Counted from the first letter of the stretch, positions 34,397 to 43,706 are shown. The stretch is 64,000 nucleotides of DNA from Arthrobacter sp. ov407 (GCF_900102895.1 NZ_FNGD01000004.1:62001-126000); one strand, 5' to 3'. Notes: generated from the sequence alone by a model not told the origin. Numbers and translations are program-made.

Positions 34397-35437
34397 ATGC
34401 CAGAGAACGCCACAACCGGTACCGCAGATCTCGCCACGCCCGTTCCGAGGTGGGGAATTCTCGGCACAGGGTTCATCGCCGGGCTGCAAACGCCGGACCT
34501 GATCGACAACGGCTCGTTGGTCCAGGCTGTGGGCTCCCGGAACCTGGCATCGGCGAGGGAGTTCGCGACTCGGTTTCAGATCCCTTCGGCCCATGGAAGC
34601 TACGAGGACCTCGTGGCTGACCCGGACGTGGATATTGTCTACATTTCGACGCCGCACCCGTTCCACCATGAAAATGCGCTGTTGGCCCTGGACGCCGGCA
34701 AACACGTGTTGGTTGAAAAGCCGTTCGCCATGAACGCCTGGCAGGCCCGGGAGATTGTGGAGCTCGCCGAGTCGAAGGGACTGATCGCCCTTGAGGCCAT
34801 GTGGACCCGGTATCTTCCGCACATGGTCCGTATCCGTGAGCTGATCCGATCCGGCGCGCTGGGCGACGTCCGGACAGTAATCGCGGACCACAACCAGAAT
34901 CTGCCCAAGGATCCGCTGCACCGCCTCAACGACCCGGCGCTGGGCGGCGGAGCGCTCCTGGACCTCGGCATCTACCCCGTGTCCTTCGCTTTCGACGTCT
35001 TCGGAGCGCCGGTCAGTATCCGGGCAGCGGCCAGCATGACTGAAACCGGTGTTGACCGGCAGACCGCCATGATTTTCGAGTACGGGGACGGGCAGCAGGC
35101 CGTGCTGCACTGCGCGCTGGACACGGCAGGACCAAACCAGGCCTCGATCATCGGAACTGAAGGGCGAATCGAGATCCCGTCGGTCTGGTACACGCCGTCG
35201 GCCTTCATCAGGTACGACGGCGACGGTAACGTCGTCGAGCGCTTCGATGAGCCCGTCACCGGCCGCGGAATGCAATACCAGGCTCGGGAAATGGAGCGGC
35301 TCATTGCGGCGCACGCCACCGCCAACGACATCCTGCCGCCCCGGCAGAGCGTTCAGGTCATGGCGGCTTTGGACGAAGTCAGGCGCCAGATCGGCCTCGC
35401 CTACAGCAGCGACGACAAGGAAGACAGGCGCGCCTAA
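34397..35437 (+). CDS. Gfo/Idh/MocA-family oxidoreductase
   Basis: From ATG 34397, with GAAGGGA upstream, the product is 346 residues. The Rossmann motif WGILGTGFIAGL lies at the N-terminus. The family EKP motif is in HVLVEKPFAMNAWQA, and a C-terminal substrate domain includes GALLDLGIYPVSFAFDVFG. These NAD(P)-dependent enzymes act on sugars, inositols or their derivatives. The frame is open 63 nt further upstream, but that part lacks homology. The neighbours do not suggest a pathway. Confidence 0.9.
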   Translation: MPENATTGTADLATPVPRWGILGTGFIAGLQTPDLIDNGSLVQAVGSRNLASAREFATRFQIPSAHGSYEDLVADPDVDIVYISTPHPFHHENALLALDAGKHVLVEKPFAMNAWQAREIVELAESKGLIALEAMWTRYLPHMVRIRELIRSGALGDVRTVIADHNQNLPKDPLHRLNDPALGGGALLDLGIYPVSFAFDVFGAPVSIRAAASMTETGVDRQTAMIFEYGDGQQAVLHCALDTAGPNQASIIGTEGRIEIPSVWYTPSAFIRYDGDGNVVERFDEPVTGRGMQYQAREMERLIAAHATANDILPPRQSVQVMAALDEVRRQIGLAYSSDDKEDRRA

Positions 35438-35475
35438 AGCGACCCAGGGCCACGAGAGGCGCTGCCCGCCGCCGC

Positions 35476-36594
35476 TTAGCCCCGTCCGATCAACGCGGCC
35501 ACGAGATCGAGCTCTTCTTCCACATTGTAGAAATGTACGGCCAGCCGGATCCTGCCCTCGCGGACCGACGCCACCACATTGGCCTTGCGGAACCGCGCCA
35601 TGACCGCTTCGGCATCGTTCACCGGCACGGAGACGATGGTTGAGCGGTGCTGCTCGGTGAAAGGCCGGAAGGCGGATCCCTCCGCGGCCAGGGCTTCCTG
35701 CAGGCGAAGGGCGAGCCGGGCATTACGATCGAGCAAGGCGGTGATCCCGAACCCGCGGAAGATGCCGAGCGCCGCCTGCTCGGCCAGGGCGGGAAACCAC
35801 GCCAACGAGGCATCGAGCTTCGAGGCCGTGGGTGACAGGTCCATCGCGGGGCCATAGAAGCTCTCGGCCGGGTTGCGGGCGGCCTTCCAGCCCGGACCGA
35901 TGGGCTGGAGACGGTCAAGCAGCCCGCGGCGAACATAGAGGTAGCCCATGCCCCTGGACCCGAGCAGGAACTTGTGGCTCGCGGCGGCCAGGAAGTCCAC
36001 GCCGTCCCGCACCACGTCCAGCGGCACCGCGCCGGCTGCCTGGCAGGCGTCGACGAAGAACCAGGCGCCGGAGCGGGCAGCGACCCGACTGAGCGCGGCC
36101 AGGTCTGCCCGGTACCCGTTGGCCGAATGAACGGCGCTCACGGCGATCAGGCGCGTGCCGCCGTCGGCCGCCTGTCCAAACGCCTCGGCTGTCATGCCGT
36201 CGACACCCGGTGCCACGGCGCGGACATCATAGCCGCGCTCCCGGAGCAGGAGCCAGGGATAGTAGTTCGAGGCGAATTCGTTCTCGGCGACGACGACGTT
36301 CTCGCCGTGCTTCGCGGGTGGCAGGTTGGCGGCCACTATCCCGGCCGCCGAGCTCACTGCCGGAACTATGGCGATCTCCCCGGCCGTGGCGCCGACGATC
36401 TCCGCGAACATTGCGCGGGCGTCCTCCCCCGCCCGCTCGGCTTCCATCCAGTCGAACCGGCCCGCAGACCAGCGCTCGGCCGCCAGGTCGTACGCCTCCC
36501 GGGCCGGTGCGGAGCCGACGTTCATGGTGGCGGTGTTGAGATAGATGGTGTCCTTGAGCCCGGGGAAGAGCTGGCGGATGTCGGCGACGTCCAT
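35476..36594 (-). CDS. Aminotransferase class V-fold PLP enzyme
   Basis: The 372-residue product begins with FPGLKDTIYLNTATMNVGSA, has the cofactor Asp in AWFFVDACQAAGAVPLDV, and the PLP-binding Lys in LAAASHKFLLGSRGMGYLYV. This fits the class V / cysteine desulfurase-like fold. No conserved desulfurase Cys loop is evident, so isopenicillin-N-epimerase-like or kynureninase-like chemistry is possible. The DinB-family gene lies 13 bp upstream on the same strand, probably in one operon. Confidence 0.88.
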   Translation of the reverse strand: MDVADIRQLFPGLKDTIYLNTATMNVGSAPAREAYDLAAERWSAGRFDWMEAERAGEDARAMFAEIVGATAGEIAIVPAVSSAAGIVAANLPPAKHGENVVVAENEFASNYYPWLLLRERGYDVRAVAPGVDGMTAEAFGQAADGGTRLIAVSAVHSANGYRADLAALSRVAARSGAWFFVDACQAAGAVPLDVVRDGVDFLAAASHKFLLGSRGMGYLYVRRGLLDRLQPIGPGWKAARNPAESFYGPAMDLSPTASKLDASLAWFPALAEQAALGIFRGFGITALLDRNARLALRLQEALAAEGSAFRPFTEQHRSTIVSVPVNDAEAVMARFRKANVVASVREGRIRLAVHFYNVEEELDLVAALIGRG

Positions 36595-36607
36595 GGCTGG
36601 GACCGCC

Positions 36608-37123
36608 CTAACCGTGCCCGTGCGCGGGGTTCAGGCCCTTCGCGTAGGCCGCCTGCCCTACGTGCTGGAGGCAATCCGCAATCGTGCTGACCAGCCGTAC
36701 CCCGAGCGTGACGGGCGGGTCCCAGCGGGTATCTACGATGCGGTCGAAGTCGGCGTCGCCGAGGGTCTTCAGAAATTCCACGGTCTGCCGGTGGACAGCG
36801 TCGTAGTATTCGAGCAACAGCTCCGGCGGTGCCTGCAACGCGTCGACCTGGCCGCTCGTATGGCCGTAGCCGGTGTCCCGCTTGGAAAGCGGCAGGCCGA
36901 AGCGGGCCGCAAACCCCTGCGAGGTCCAGACCTGGTCCAGGCCTGCGGCGGAGGCCAGTTGCGCGTCCTCGACCCTGCTCAGGTGCCAGATGAGCCAGGC
37001 CATGGAGTTCCCGTTGCCGGCGGGCCGTCGGAGCAGGGTGGCATCGTCGACCCCTGCCAGGGCGGCGGCCACCGTCTCACGGATCCGGCCGAAGGCGTCC
37101 AGCAGGAGTTCATTGGATTTCAT
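36608..37123 (-). CDS. DinB-family (mycothiol transferase-like, DUF664) protein
   Basis: From ATG 37123, with a GAGGGGACTCG ribosome-binding site, the product has 171 residues. It is a four-helix bundle with metal His residues in MAWLIWHLSRVEDAQLA, LEYYDAVHRQTVEFLK and IADCLQHVGQAAYAKGL. DinB/YfiT proteins of actinobacteria include mycothiol S-transferases. It is the upstream gene of a two-gene unit with the class V aminotransferase. An in-frame N-terminal extension is rejected because the ATG at 37123 has the better ribosome-binding site. Confidence 0.85.
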   Translation of the reverse strand: MKSNELLLDAFGRIRETVAAALAGVDDATLLRRPAGNGNSMAWLIWHLSRVEDAQLASAAGLDQVWTSQGFAARFGLPLSKRDTGYGHTSGQVDALQAPPELLLEYYDAVHRQTVEFLKTLGDADFDRIVDTRWDPPVTLGVRLVSTIADCLQHVGQAAYAKGLNPAHGHG

Positions 37124-37289
37124 CGAGTCCCCTCGCTGTGCATGATCGGTGAGGCCCATGCTTGCATGGAGGCCGCACCGGCGGATAGGGCCGAGCGTTT
37201 CGGCCTCCACGGGGCACGCGAAAGCACAGCCGGCGGCATGCCCCGTCGAGCACAGTCCGCGAGGTCTTGGCGGCGCGACCCCTCGCGCC

Positions 37290-37295
37290 TACCCT
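37290..37295 (+). promoter_or_regulatory. -10 box TACCCT of a probable leaderless transcript
   Basis: TACCCT is followed by eight bases and the ATG at 37304. No ribosome-binding site is present, which supports a leaderless mRNA and fixes the start. Confidence 0.45.
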
Positions 37296-37303
37296 TACGA
37301 ACT

Positions 37304-38413
37304 ATGAGCAACTTGTTGCCTGTGGCGCAGCCGGAGCGACTAACGAGCAGTCGCTGGGAACGCCGGGACAAGTTCCATCTCGCGGGCATCACCGGCTTCG
37401 TCATCCTGCTCAATGTGGTCGGCTGGAGTGTGCTGACGCTGGCCGTGGCTCCGCAGAACTTCGCCCTGGGCCGCTCCGGCGTGTACGGGGTCGGGCTGGG
37501 CGTTACCGCCTTTCTGTTGGGAGTGCGGCACGCGTTCGACGCCGACCACATCGCCGTAATCGACAACACCACCCGCAAGCTGGTCGGCGAGGGAAAGACC
37601 GCGCTGGGGGTGGGCTTTTGGTTCTCGCTGGGTCACTCGACCGTCGTCTTCGGCGCGGCGCTGCTCCTGGCCCTCGGCGTGAGGGCGATGGCCAGCGGCG
37701 TGCAGAACGGGGACTCGGCCCTTATACAGACACTGGGGCTGGTGGGAAGCGCCGTCGCCGGAACGTTTCTTATCCTGATCGGGCTAATGAACCTGGTTTC
37801 GGTCATTGGCATCGTCCGGGTCTTCCGCGGGATGCGGACCGGCGAACTGAATGAGGCCGAGCTTGAGCAGCAGCTCAACAACCGGGGCTTCCTGGCTCGA
37901 CTGCTCGGCGGAGCAATCCGGCGGATCGCCAAGCCATGGCACGCCTATCCGGTCGGTCTGCTGATGGGCCTGGGATTCGACACCGCGTCCCAGATAGCCC
38001 TGCTCATACTCGCAGCTGGTTCGGCGGCCCTCTCCTTGCCCTGGTACGCCATCCTGGTCCTGCCGGTGCTGTTCGCCGCCGGAATGAGCATCTTTGATAC
38101 CGCCGACGGCGTGTTCATGTCCAGGGCTTACGGGTGGGCCTTCCTCAAGCCGGTCCGCAAAGTGTTCTACAACCTCACCGTCACGGTGCTCTCGGTGGTG
38201 GTGGCACTGGTGGTCGGTGGCAACATGCTGCTCGGGCTGGTGGCGGACAAGCTGGGAATCGAATCAGGACCGGCGGCCACAATCCGCTCGCTGGAGCTGG
38301 AAAACGTCGGGTACATCATTGCCGGACTCTTCGTGGTCATCTGGCTGAGCGCGCTCGCCGTTTGGAAATTTGGCCGGATCGAGCAGCGCTGGAGCCAATC
38401 CGGCACCACTTGA
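37304..38413 (+). CDS. NiCoT-family nickel/cobalt permease
   Basis: The 369-residue product begins MSNLLPVAQPERLTSSRWER and has about eight TM helices. The NiCoT signature RHAFDADHIAVIDNTTRKL lies near residue 70. It is followed by FWFSLGHSTVVF and the second motif LGFDTASQIALLILAAGSAA. The signature His/Asp residues bind Ni2+ or Co2+ in the high-affinity uptake step. No urease, hydrogenase or cobalamin gene is adjacent, so the metal is not settled. The frame is open for 253 codons upstream, but that part is antisense to other genes. Confidence 0.9.
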   Translation: MSNLLPVAQPERLTSSRWERRDKFHLAGITGFVILLNVVGWSVLTLAVAPQNFALGRSGVYGVGLGVTAFLLGVRHAFDADHIAVIDNTTRKLVGEGKTALGVGFWFSLGHSTVVFGAALLLALGVRAMASGVQNGDSALIQTLGLVGSAVAGTFLILIGLMNLVSVIGIVRVFRGMRTGELNEAELEQQLNNRGFLARLLGGAIRRIAKPWHAYPVGLLMGLGFDTASQIALLILAAGSAALSLPWYAILVLPVLFAAGMSIFDTADGVFMSRAYGWAFLKPVRKVFYNLTVTVLSVVVALVVGGNMLLGLVADKLGIESGPAATIRSLELENVGYIIAGLFVVIWLSALAVWKFGRIEQRWSQSGTT

Positions 38414-38462
38414 GGCCCCGGACCATCCGGTTCGGGTGAGGCGCCGTCCGGCGAAGCGGACC

Positions 38463-38468
38463 TATGGT
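38463..38468 (+). promoter_or_regulatory. -10 box TATGGT of a probable leaderless transcript
   Basis: TATGGT is followed by CAGGGC and the ATG at 38475. A weak AGGG could act as a ribosome-binding site, so the leaderless reading is tentative. Confidence 0.35.
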
Positions 38469-38474
38469 CAGGGC

Positions 38475-38981
38475 ATGGGACTAATACGGCACCGGCGTGA
38501 CGAACACATCGGCCAGCGCTTTCAGATGCGCGAGAAACTGCTGTCGATTGGGGATGACTTCTGGATCGAAGACGACCAGGGCAGACGCGCCTACAAGGTC
38601 AATGGGAAGGCGGTCCGGATCCGGGACACGTTCGTTTTGGAGGACGCCTCGGGAAACGAGGTGGCGAGCATCCAGGAGCGCAAGCTCTCGATTCGGGACA
38701 AGATCGAAGTCGAGCGCGGCGGCGACACCGCCGCGACGGTTCATAAGGCGCTGATCGGGCTCCGGGATCGCTTCGCCATCGACGTGAAGGGTGGCGCCGA
38801 CATGAAGGCGCACGGCAACATCGTCGACCACGAGTACGAGATCGAGCGCGACGGTCACACGGTCGCCACGATCTCCAAAAAATGGTTCCGCGTGCGTGAG
38901 TCCTACGGCGTCGATGTTGCTGAAGGCGAGGACATCCCGCTCGTCCTTGCGATCACCGTCGCCATCGACTCGCTGACCTAG
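38475..38981 (+). CDS. LURP-one-related (Tubby-like) family protein
   Basis: From ATG 38475 the product has 168 residues. Repeated beta-strand units are typical of this fold: MREKLLSIGDDFWIEDDQGR, AYKVNGKAVRIRDTFVLED, IQERKLSIRDKIEVERGG and IVDHEYEIERDGHTVATISK. The LURP-one fold resembles Tubby C-terminal domains and phospholipid scramblases; bacterial members have no established function. No membrane anchor is present. It stands 14 bp before the penicillin-binding protein gene and may be cotranscribed with it. Confidence 0.88.
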   Translation: MGLIRHRRDEHIGQRFQMREKLLSIGDDFWIEDDQGRRAYKVNGKAVRIRDTFVLEDASGNEVASIQERKLSIRDKIEVERGGDTAATVHKALIGLRDRFAIDVKGGADMKAHGNIVDHEYEIERDGHTVATISKKWFRVRESYGVDVAEGEDIPLVLAITVAIDSLT

Positions 38982-38995
38982 CCTGTTCCGGGACC

Positions 38996-41224
38996 ATGGC
39001 GCCCAGGAAAAGCACCGGATCCCTATTGGCCGGGACCCTTTGGCGGCTGTTCTGGTTCTTGACCGCGAGCGCGGTCTGCGGCGTCCTGGCCGCCAGCCTC
39101 TTGGTCCCCACCGTGGCCGCGACCGGCGTCGCCGTCAGCGACTCGATCAAATTGTTCAACAACCTCCCCTCGGACCTGACCGTGGATCCGCCGTCGGAGT
39201 CAACCAGGGTGCTCAGCGCCGACGGCAAACCGATCGCCACCTTCTACGCCGAAAACCGCGTGAAGGTCAGGCTCGACCAGATGTCCCCGTATATCAAGGA
39301 CGCCATCGTCGCGATCGAGGACCGCCGCTTCTACGAACACGCCGGCATCGACCCCCAGGGGATTCTCCGGGCGCTGGTGTCCAACCTGACCGGCGGCGGC
39401 AGGCAGGGCGCGTCCACACTCACCCAGCAGTACGTCACCAACGTTCTCAATGAATCCCTCGTCTCTGCGGACAGGGGCGATCAAATTGTCCTCAACGGGC
39501 AGAAGGACATGGCCGACAAGATTCGCGAGATGAAGCTCGCTGTCGAATTGGAGAAAAGGTTCACCAAGGACCAAATCCTTGAGGGGTACCTGAACATCGT
39601 GTTCTTCGCCCGGGACGCCTACGGCATTGAAGCCGCGTCCCGCTACTTCTTCAACACCACTGCCAAGGACCTCACCCTGCCGCAGGCTGCCCTGCTGGCT
39701 GGCCTCGTGAACAGCCCCAGCCTCTACAATCCTGACGTCCATCCGAAAAACGCCGTCCAGCGACGCAACCAGGTTCTCGGCAAGATGCTCAGCCACGGCG
39801 ATATCTCGCAAGCGCAACATAAAGCCGCCGTCGCGGCCCCGGTGGGTCTTAAGATCACCCCCGGGAGGCAGGGATGCGCCGGCGCAGCAATGGCACCGTA
39901 CTTCTGCGATTACGTTTCCCACCTCATCCTCAACAACCTGGCCTACGGCGCGGATGTTGCCGAGCGCGAGCGGAAGCTGTTCCGCGGCGGCCTGACGATC
40001 AGCACCACCCTGGACAGCCGGCTCCAACTGGCCGCGCAGGCGCAGGTCGATGCCACAGCCGGCGCCAACCCGGACAAATGGGGGGCCGCGATGGTCTCGA
40101 TCGCGCCCGGAACCGGCAAGATCCTGGCGATGGCGCAAAACACCGTCTTTCTCCCAGCGCCCGGAAAATTCGATACCCAGTTGAACTTCAACGTCGATTC
40201 CAAGGATGCCCACGGCAACGATCTCAACGGCGCCGGCGGGTTTCAGCCAGGCTCCACTATGAAACCGTTCACGTTCGCCGAATGGCTCAACGAGGGCAAA
40301 TCCCTCGCCGCTATGGTGGATGCCTCACGGCGGTCCTATCCCCTAGGGTTTCGGTGGAGGTCAAGCTGCGGCCGGGTGCTCGGTGCCTACAGCACGAGCC
40401 AGAAGTCCCTCGGCGCAGCAGACGATCTGAAGAACAACGACGCCGGATACTACCGCCGCATGCGCGTGGACTACGGTCTGTACAACTCCATCAACACCGC
40501 CACGTTCGCCGAGGCCGCCCAACTCGACTTCTGCGGCATCCAGAAAATGGTGGACGCCGCGGGAATCCACAGCGGCGTGGACAACGCCCAGGTGAACATG
40601 CACCAGCTCGGCAATCTGCTAGGCGCCATCGGCGTGGCCCCGCTCCATCTGGCCAATGCGTTTGCCACCTTCGCCAACGACGGCAAATACTGCACACCCA
40701 TTGCCATTACGGCAGTAACCGACGCGGCTGGAAAGAAACTGCCGGCCGAGACCAGCGCCTGTCGTGATGCGATCAAGCCCGAGGTCGCTCGCGGTGTGAA
40801 CGCCGTGCTGCAGGACGTACTGAAGCGCGGGTCCGGCGTTTACATCAAGCCCAAGGTCCAAACCCGGTTTCCGACCGCGGCCAAGACGGGCACCTCCAAC
40901 ACCAACGGCGCCACCTGGGTAGTGGGCTACACCTCCGGCCTCGCCACGGCTTCCTTCTTCGGCGATGCCTTGGAAGGCCAGAAGCGGCCCGGCCAGAACA
41001 TCACCGTCAACGGCAAGTTCTACAAGGCCATTGACGGCTATATGCTCGCCGGCCCGCAGTGGGCGAACTACATGCTGCAGGTCGCCGGTTACTACCCGGC
41101 CGCCGCCTTCCCGAAGCCGCCGGAATCGATGACCCGGACGAAGTCCACGCCCCGCGCGCCCTTCACACGCTTCACACCCCGGACGCGGTGCTTCCCCGGT
41201 GTTTATAGGGCGTGGTGTCGCTGA
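38996..41224 (+). CDS. Bifunctional class A penicillin-binding protein
   Basis: The 742-residue product has an N-terminal TM helix (about 15-45). A GT51 glycosyltransferase domain follows, with catalytic Glu108 in VAIEDRRFYEHAGIDPQG and the GASTLTQQYV motif. The transpeptidase domain has STMK (about Ser420), the SxN triad YNSINTA (about 498) and KTGTS (about 630). It polymerises and cross-links peptidoglycan outside the membrane. No PASTA domain is present. The last residues (RTRCFPGVYRAWCR) look atypical. Confidence 0.92.
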   Translation: MAPRKSTGSLLAGTLWRLFWFLTASAVCGVLAASLLVPTVAATGVAVSDSIKLFNNLPSDLTVDPPSESTRVLSADGKPIATFYAENRVKVRLDQMSPYIKDAIVAIEDRRFYEHAGIDPQGILRALVSNLTGGGRQGASTLTQQYVTNVLNESLVSADRGDQIVLNGQKDMADKIREMKLAVELEKRFTKDQILEGYLNIVFFARDAYGIEAASRYFFNTTAKDLTLPQAALLAGLVNSPSLYNPDVHPKNAVQRRNQVLGKMLSHGDISQAQHKAAVAAPVGLKITPGRQGCAGAAMAPYFCDYVSHLILNNLAYGADVAERERKLFRGGLTISTTLDSRLQLAAQAQVDATAGANPDKWGAAMVSIAPGTGKILAMAQNTVFLPAPGKFDTQLNFNVDSKDAHGNDLNGAGGFQPGSTMKPFTFAEWLNEGKSLAAMVDASRRSYPLGFRWRSSCGRVLGAYSTSQKSLGAADDLKNNDAGYYRRMRVDYGLYNSINTATFAEAAQLDFCGIQKMVDAAGIHSGVDNAQVNMHQLGNLLGAIGVAPLHLANAFATFANDGKYCTPIAITAVTDAAGKKLPAETSACRDAIKPEVARGVNAVLQDVLKRGSGVYIKPKVQTRFPTAAKTGTSNTNGATWVVGYTSGLATASFFGDALEGQKRPGQNITVNGKFYKAIDGYMLAGPQWANYMLQVAGYYPAAAFPKPPESMTRTKSTPRAPFTRFTPRTRCFPGVYRAWCR

Positions 41225-41284
41225 CACTGACCAGAATTGCCTCGGATCCAATGCCGCACCCTATGCCATTGGGCCCGGAGCCTC

Positions 41285-41365
41285 TATCCTCTTGCCATGA
41301 GAGTCGGGGGCAAATTCCGGCGAGGGGGTTCGCGACACCGCACGCGAGTGGCTCGTGAATACTGA
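41285..41365 (+). promoter_or_regulatory. TATCCT -10 and possible 22-codon leaderless leader ORF
   Basis: TATCCT (41285-41290), six bases and an ATG at 41297 match the leaderless pattern. The ATG opens a 22-codon basic ORF (MRVGGKFRRGGSRHRTRVAR then EY). Its TGA at 41363 overlaps the GTG start of the next gene in another frame. It may couple translation, or simply be the 5' leader. Confidence 0.35.
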
Positions 41366-41912
41366 TAGCGCCCAGCCGCATGACAATTACGACGCTTTCC
41401 TGTCGAGGCTGGACGCCGCCACAACCAGCCTGAGCACGCGGGCCGGCTCGCTGGACAAGGCGATGGCAGCGGTCTCGTTGCTGGTGGGACCCTATGAATC
41501 CGCCGTCCGGAAATGGGCACGACGGCGCCATTACGTCAGTGAGCAGCTCGCCGCGCACTCCGGGTCCCCGCAGTCCTACACCGCGCTGTGCGAGCTCCAC
41601 ATCGTGGCGGGAAAGATGGAATCGATGCTGCGCGGCCGTGTCGAGCGCGTCACCGAAAAGCTGGCGGTCATGCAAGGGCGGCGCGAGGCCATCGACAAGG
41701 CACTGCTGGAGCTTGAGCTGAGCAGAATTAAGCTGACTACGTCCCGGATGCTGTCACAGGACCGCGAAGAGTTGAGCGGCATCTTTTCTGAACTCGCCGG
41801 CTCCACCGTTGCCACCGGAGCCATTCCCGATATGGGTCTGCTGAGCGATCTCAAGGAAGCACGCGAGGCAATCATCCTGGCCGAAGCGCTCATGGAAGTG
41901 AAGGGATACTAA
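41355..41912 (+). CDS. Coiled-coil hypothetical protein
   Basis: The 185-residue product from GTG 41355 is almost entirely helical. Heptad-like stretches include FLSRLDAATTSLSTRAGSLD, GKMESMLRGRVERVTEKLAV and DKALLELELSRIKLTTSRML. No signal or TM segment is seen. It lies two bases before a membrane protein gene on the same strand, suggesting a soluble partner of that protein. The family is not recognised. Confidence 0.65.
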   Translation: MNTDSAQPHDNYDAFLSRLDAATTSLSTRAGSLDKAMAAVSLLVGPYESAVRKWARRRHYVSEQLAAHSGSPQSYTALCELHIVAGKMESMLRGRVERVTEKLAVMQGRREAIDKALLELELSRIKLTTSRMLSQDREELSGIFSELAGSTVATGAIPDMGLLSDLKEAREAIILAEALMEVKGY

Positions 41913-41914
41913 TC

Positions 41915-42463
41915 ATGGAAATTTCACGGCGCGATCACCCCCGCAAGGACACCGTCGCCCTCGTTCGTTGGTCAAGGAAACCAGGCGAAAACCCCGTATT
42001 CAAGTTCATCATGTCCAGCATTTTTGGATTGATCCTGTGCCTGTTCCTGATGATCTTCCTGCCCATGCTCAGGAGTTTCGGTGCCATGGTTTTGTTTACA
42101 TTCCTCTTCGCCGCGCTTCTCACGGTGCGCACGGTCTCGGCCCAGAGACGCTTCACGCGGGGGCTAACCAAAAGGATCAACGACACCCTCGCCGAGGTCA
42201 CGAATAACCCGGGCGACCAACTGTCAGTCAATCAGTTCCGGCACATGACCAAGAGCGGCGAGCAGCTTCCGCTCGTTGTCGGCGGCGTGCCCGGGTTGAA
42301 CCTGCATGTGGCCCGGGCGTCAACGCTGGAGAAACATGCCCAGGAGAAATGGGTTGCGGTCTTCACGGTGGTCCCCCCGGAGAACGGGACCGCCAGCTTC
42401 GACCGCCTGGTGGCGGCGGCAATCCATGCCGGCCCCGGTACCACCAGCAGTGGCGCCCCCTAG
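41915..42463 (+). CDS. Hypothetical protein with two membrane helices
   Basis: The 182-residue product has a basic N-terminus with an R-W-S-R-K-P-G-E-N-P segment. Two adjacent TM helices follow at about 28-70 (FIMSSIFGLILCLFLMIFLP, then FGAMVLFTFLFAALL). The soluble C-terminal domain includes HMTKSGEQLPLVVGGVPGLN. It is the second gene of the pair beginning at 41355. I do not recognise the family. Confidence 0.65.
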   Translation: MEISRRDHPRKDTVALVRWSRKPGENPVFKFIMSSIFGLILCLFLMIFLPMLRSFGAMVLFTFLFAALLTVRTVSAQRRFTRGLTKRINDTLAEVTNNPGDQLSVNQFRHMTKSGEQLPLVVGGVPGLNLHVARASTLEKHAQEKWVAVFTVVPPENGTASFDRLVAAAIHAGPGTTSSGAP

Positions 42464-42505
42464 TCCACCGCGGTAGGGCCGTTGCGGGAGAGCCGGCCGC
42501 CGTCG

Positions 42506-43525
42506 TCAATCCCAGCCCAAGGCGGGGCGGAGGTCGCGGGATATCGACTCGAGCAGCCGGACGTTGAAGTCCACGCCGAGCTGGTTGGGGACGGTGACGA
42601 GCAACGTGTCCGCCGCGACCACGGCCGCGTCCCTGGCGAGCTCCACCACGAGGCGGTCGGGTTCACCGATGTAGCTGCGCCCGAAGCGGGCCAGTCCGCC
42701 GTCGAGGTAGCCCACCTGGTCCCGGGCGTCGGCCTGCGCGCGCAGCCCGAAATATCGTCGCGATTCGTCATCGATCAGCGGAATGATGCTTCGCGATACG
42801 GACACCCGCGGCGTGCGCCGGTGGCCGGCCGCTGCCCAGGCCTCCCGGAATCCCTCGATCTGCTCGGCCTGCAGTTGGTCGAAGGGAACTCCGGTATCCT
42901 CCGTCAGCAGGGTCGAGGACATGAGGTTCATGCCCTGCTGTCCCGCCCACCGGGCGCTGGCGCGGTTTCCCGCACCCCACCAGATCCGCTCGGGGAGCGT
43001 CGGAGACAGGGGCTGAATCGGGACCAGCCCGCTGTGCCCGCTGACCTGCGGATTGCCTCTGGCCATGCCCGCGCCCGAGATGGCGTCCCGAAACCGCTCC
43101 GTGTGCCGGCGCGCCATGTCGGCGTTGGACTCGCCCTCCGCCGGGTGGTACCCGAAAGCCTCGAAGCCGGCCAGGACTGTCTCGGGCGAACCGCGGCTGA
43201 CCCCCAGCTGCAGCCGCCCGCCGCTGATGAGGTCGACGGCGGCGGCCTCCTCGGCCATGTAGAGCGGGTTCTCGTAACGCATGTCTATGACTCCGGTGCC
43301 CATCTCGATTCGAGAGGTGCGCGCGGCAATCGCGGCGAGCAGCGGGAACGGCGAGGCCTGCTGCTCGGCAAAGTGATGGACCCGGAAGAACGCGCCGTCG
43401 ACGCCGGCTTCCTCCGCGGCCACGGCCAATTCAATCGCCTGAAGGAGCGCGTCCCGGGCGGAACGCACACGCGAACCGGGGACGTCGCCCCAGTGGCCGA
43501 AGGACAGAAACCCGATCTTTTTCAT
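42506..43525 (-). CDS. LLM-class flavin-dependent oxidoreductase
   Basis: The 339-residue product begins MKKIGFLSFGHWGDVPGSRV and has the luciferase-like TIM-barrel blocks EEAGVDGAFFRVHHFAEQQA, TSRIEMGTGVIDMRYENPLY and LQLGVSRGSPETVLAGFEAF. It uses reduced flavin or F420 to oxidise an unknown small molecule. The start is ATG 43525. It is convergent with the hypothetical membrane-protein gene and stands alone. Confidence 0.9.
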   Translation of the reverse strand: MKKIGFLSFGHWGDVPGSRVRSARDALLQAIELAVAAEEAGVDGAFFRVHHFAEQQASPFPLLAAIAARTSRIEMGTGVIDMRYENPLYMAEEAAAVDLISGGRLQLGVSRGSPETVLAGFEAFGYHPAEGESNADMARRHTERFRDAISGAGMARGNPQVSGHSGLVPIQPLSPTLPERIWWGAGNRASARWAGQQGMNLMSSTLLTEDTGVPFDQLQAEQIEGFREAWAAAGHRRTPRVSVSRSIIPLIDDESRRYFGLRAQADARDQVGYLDGGLARFGRSYIGEPDRLVVELARDAAVVAADTLLVTVPNQLGVDFNVRLLESISRDLRPALGWD

Positions 43526-43641
43526 AAGGACTCACACCCTTTCATGGGAAGCCGGACTTTGGAATGGGGGCGGGGCTGGGCGACCGCGCTCCGCCAGAGT
43601 GCTGGCACCTTCCAGGGCGGGATCTGTCGCGCGGAAGCGAA

Positions 43642-43672
43642 CGGGCCGGACCCGCGTAGGGGGTCCGACCCG
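43642..43672 (-). terminator. Terminator of the tctCBA-usp operon
   Basis: CGGGCCGGACCC and GGGTCCGACCCG form a 12-bp stem with one wobble-type pair, about 35 bp beyond the stop of the universal stress protein gene. A pyrimidine-rich tract follows on the minus strand. Confidence 0.6.
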
Positions 43673-43706
43673 TCCACTCCTGGTTTGAGCCGCTGGCAAC
43701 AGCCGG

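Noticed and set aside
33740..35314. 524-codon minus-strand frame across the MDMPI and Gfo/Idh/MocA genes
   Set aside because: Both plus-strand genes have recognisable motifs throughout; the antisense product has none.
36545..37303. N-terminal extension of the NiCoT permease by 253 codons
   Set aside because: The extension runs antisense to the DinB gene and lacks homology; a -10 box and the natural NiCoT N-terminus support ATG 37304.
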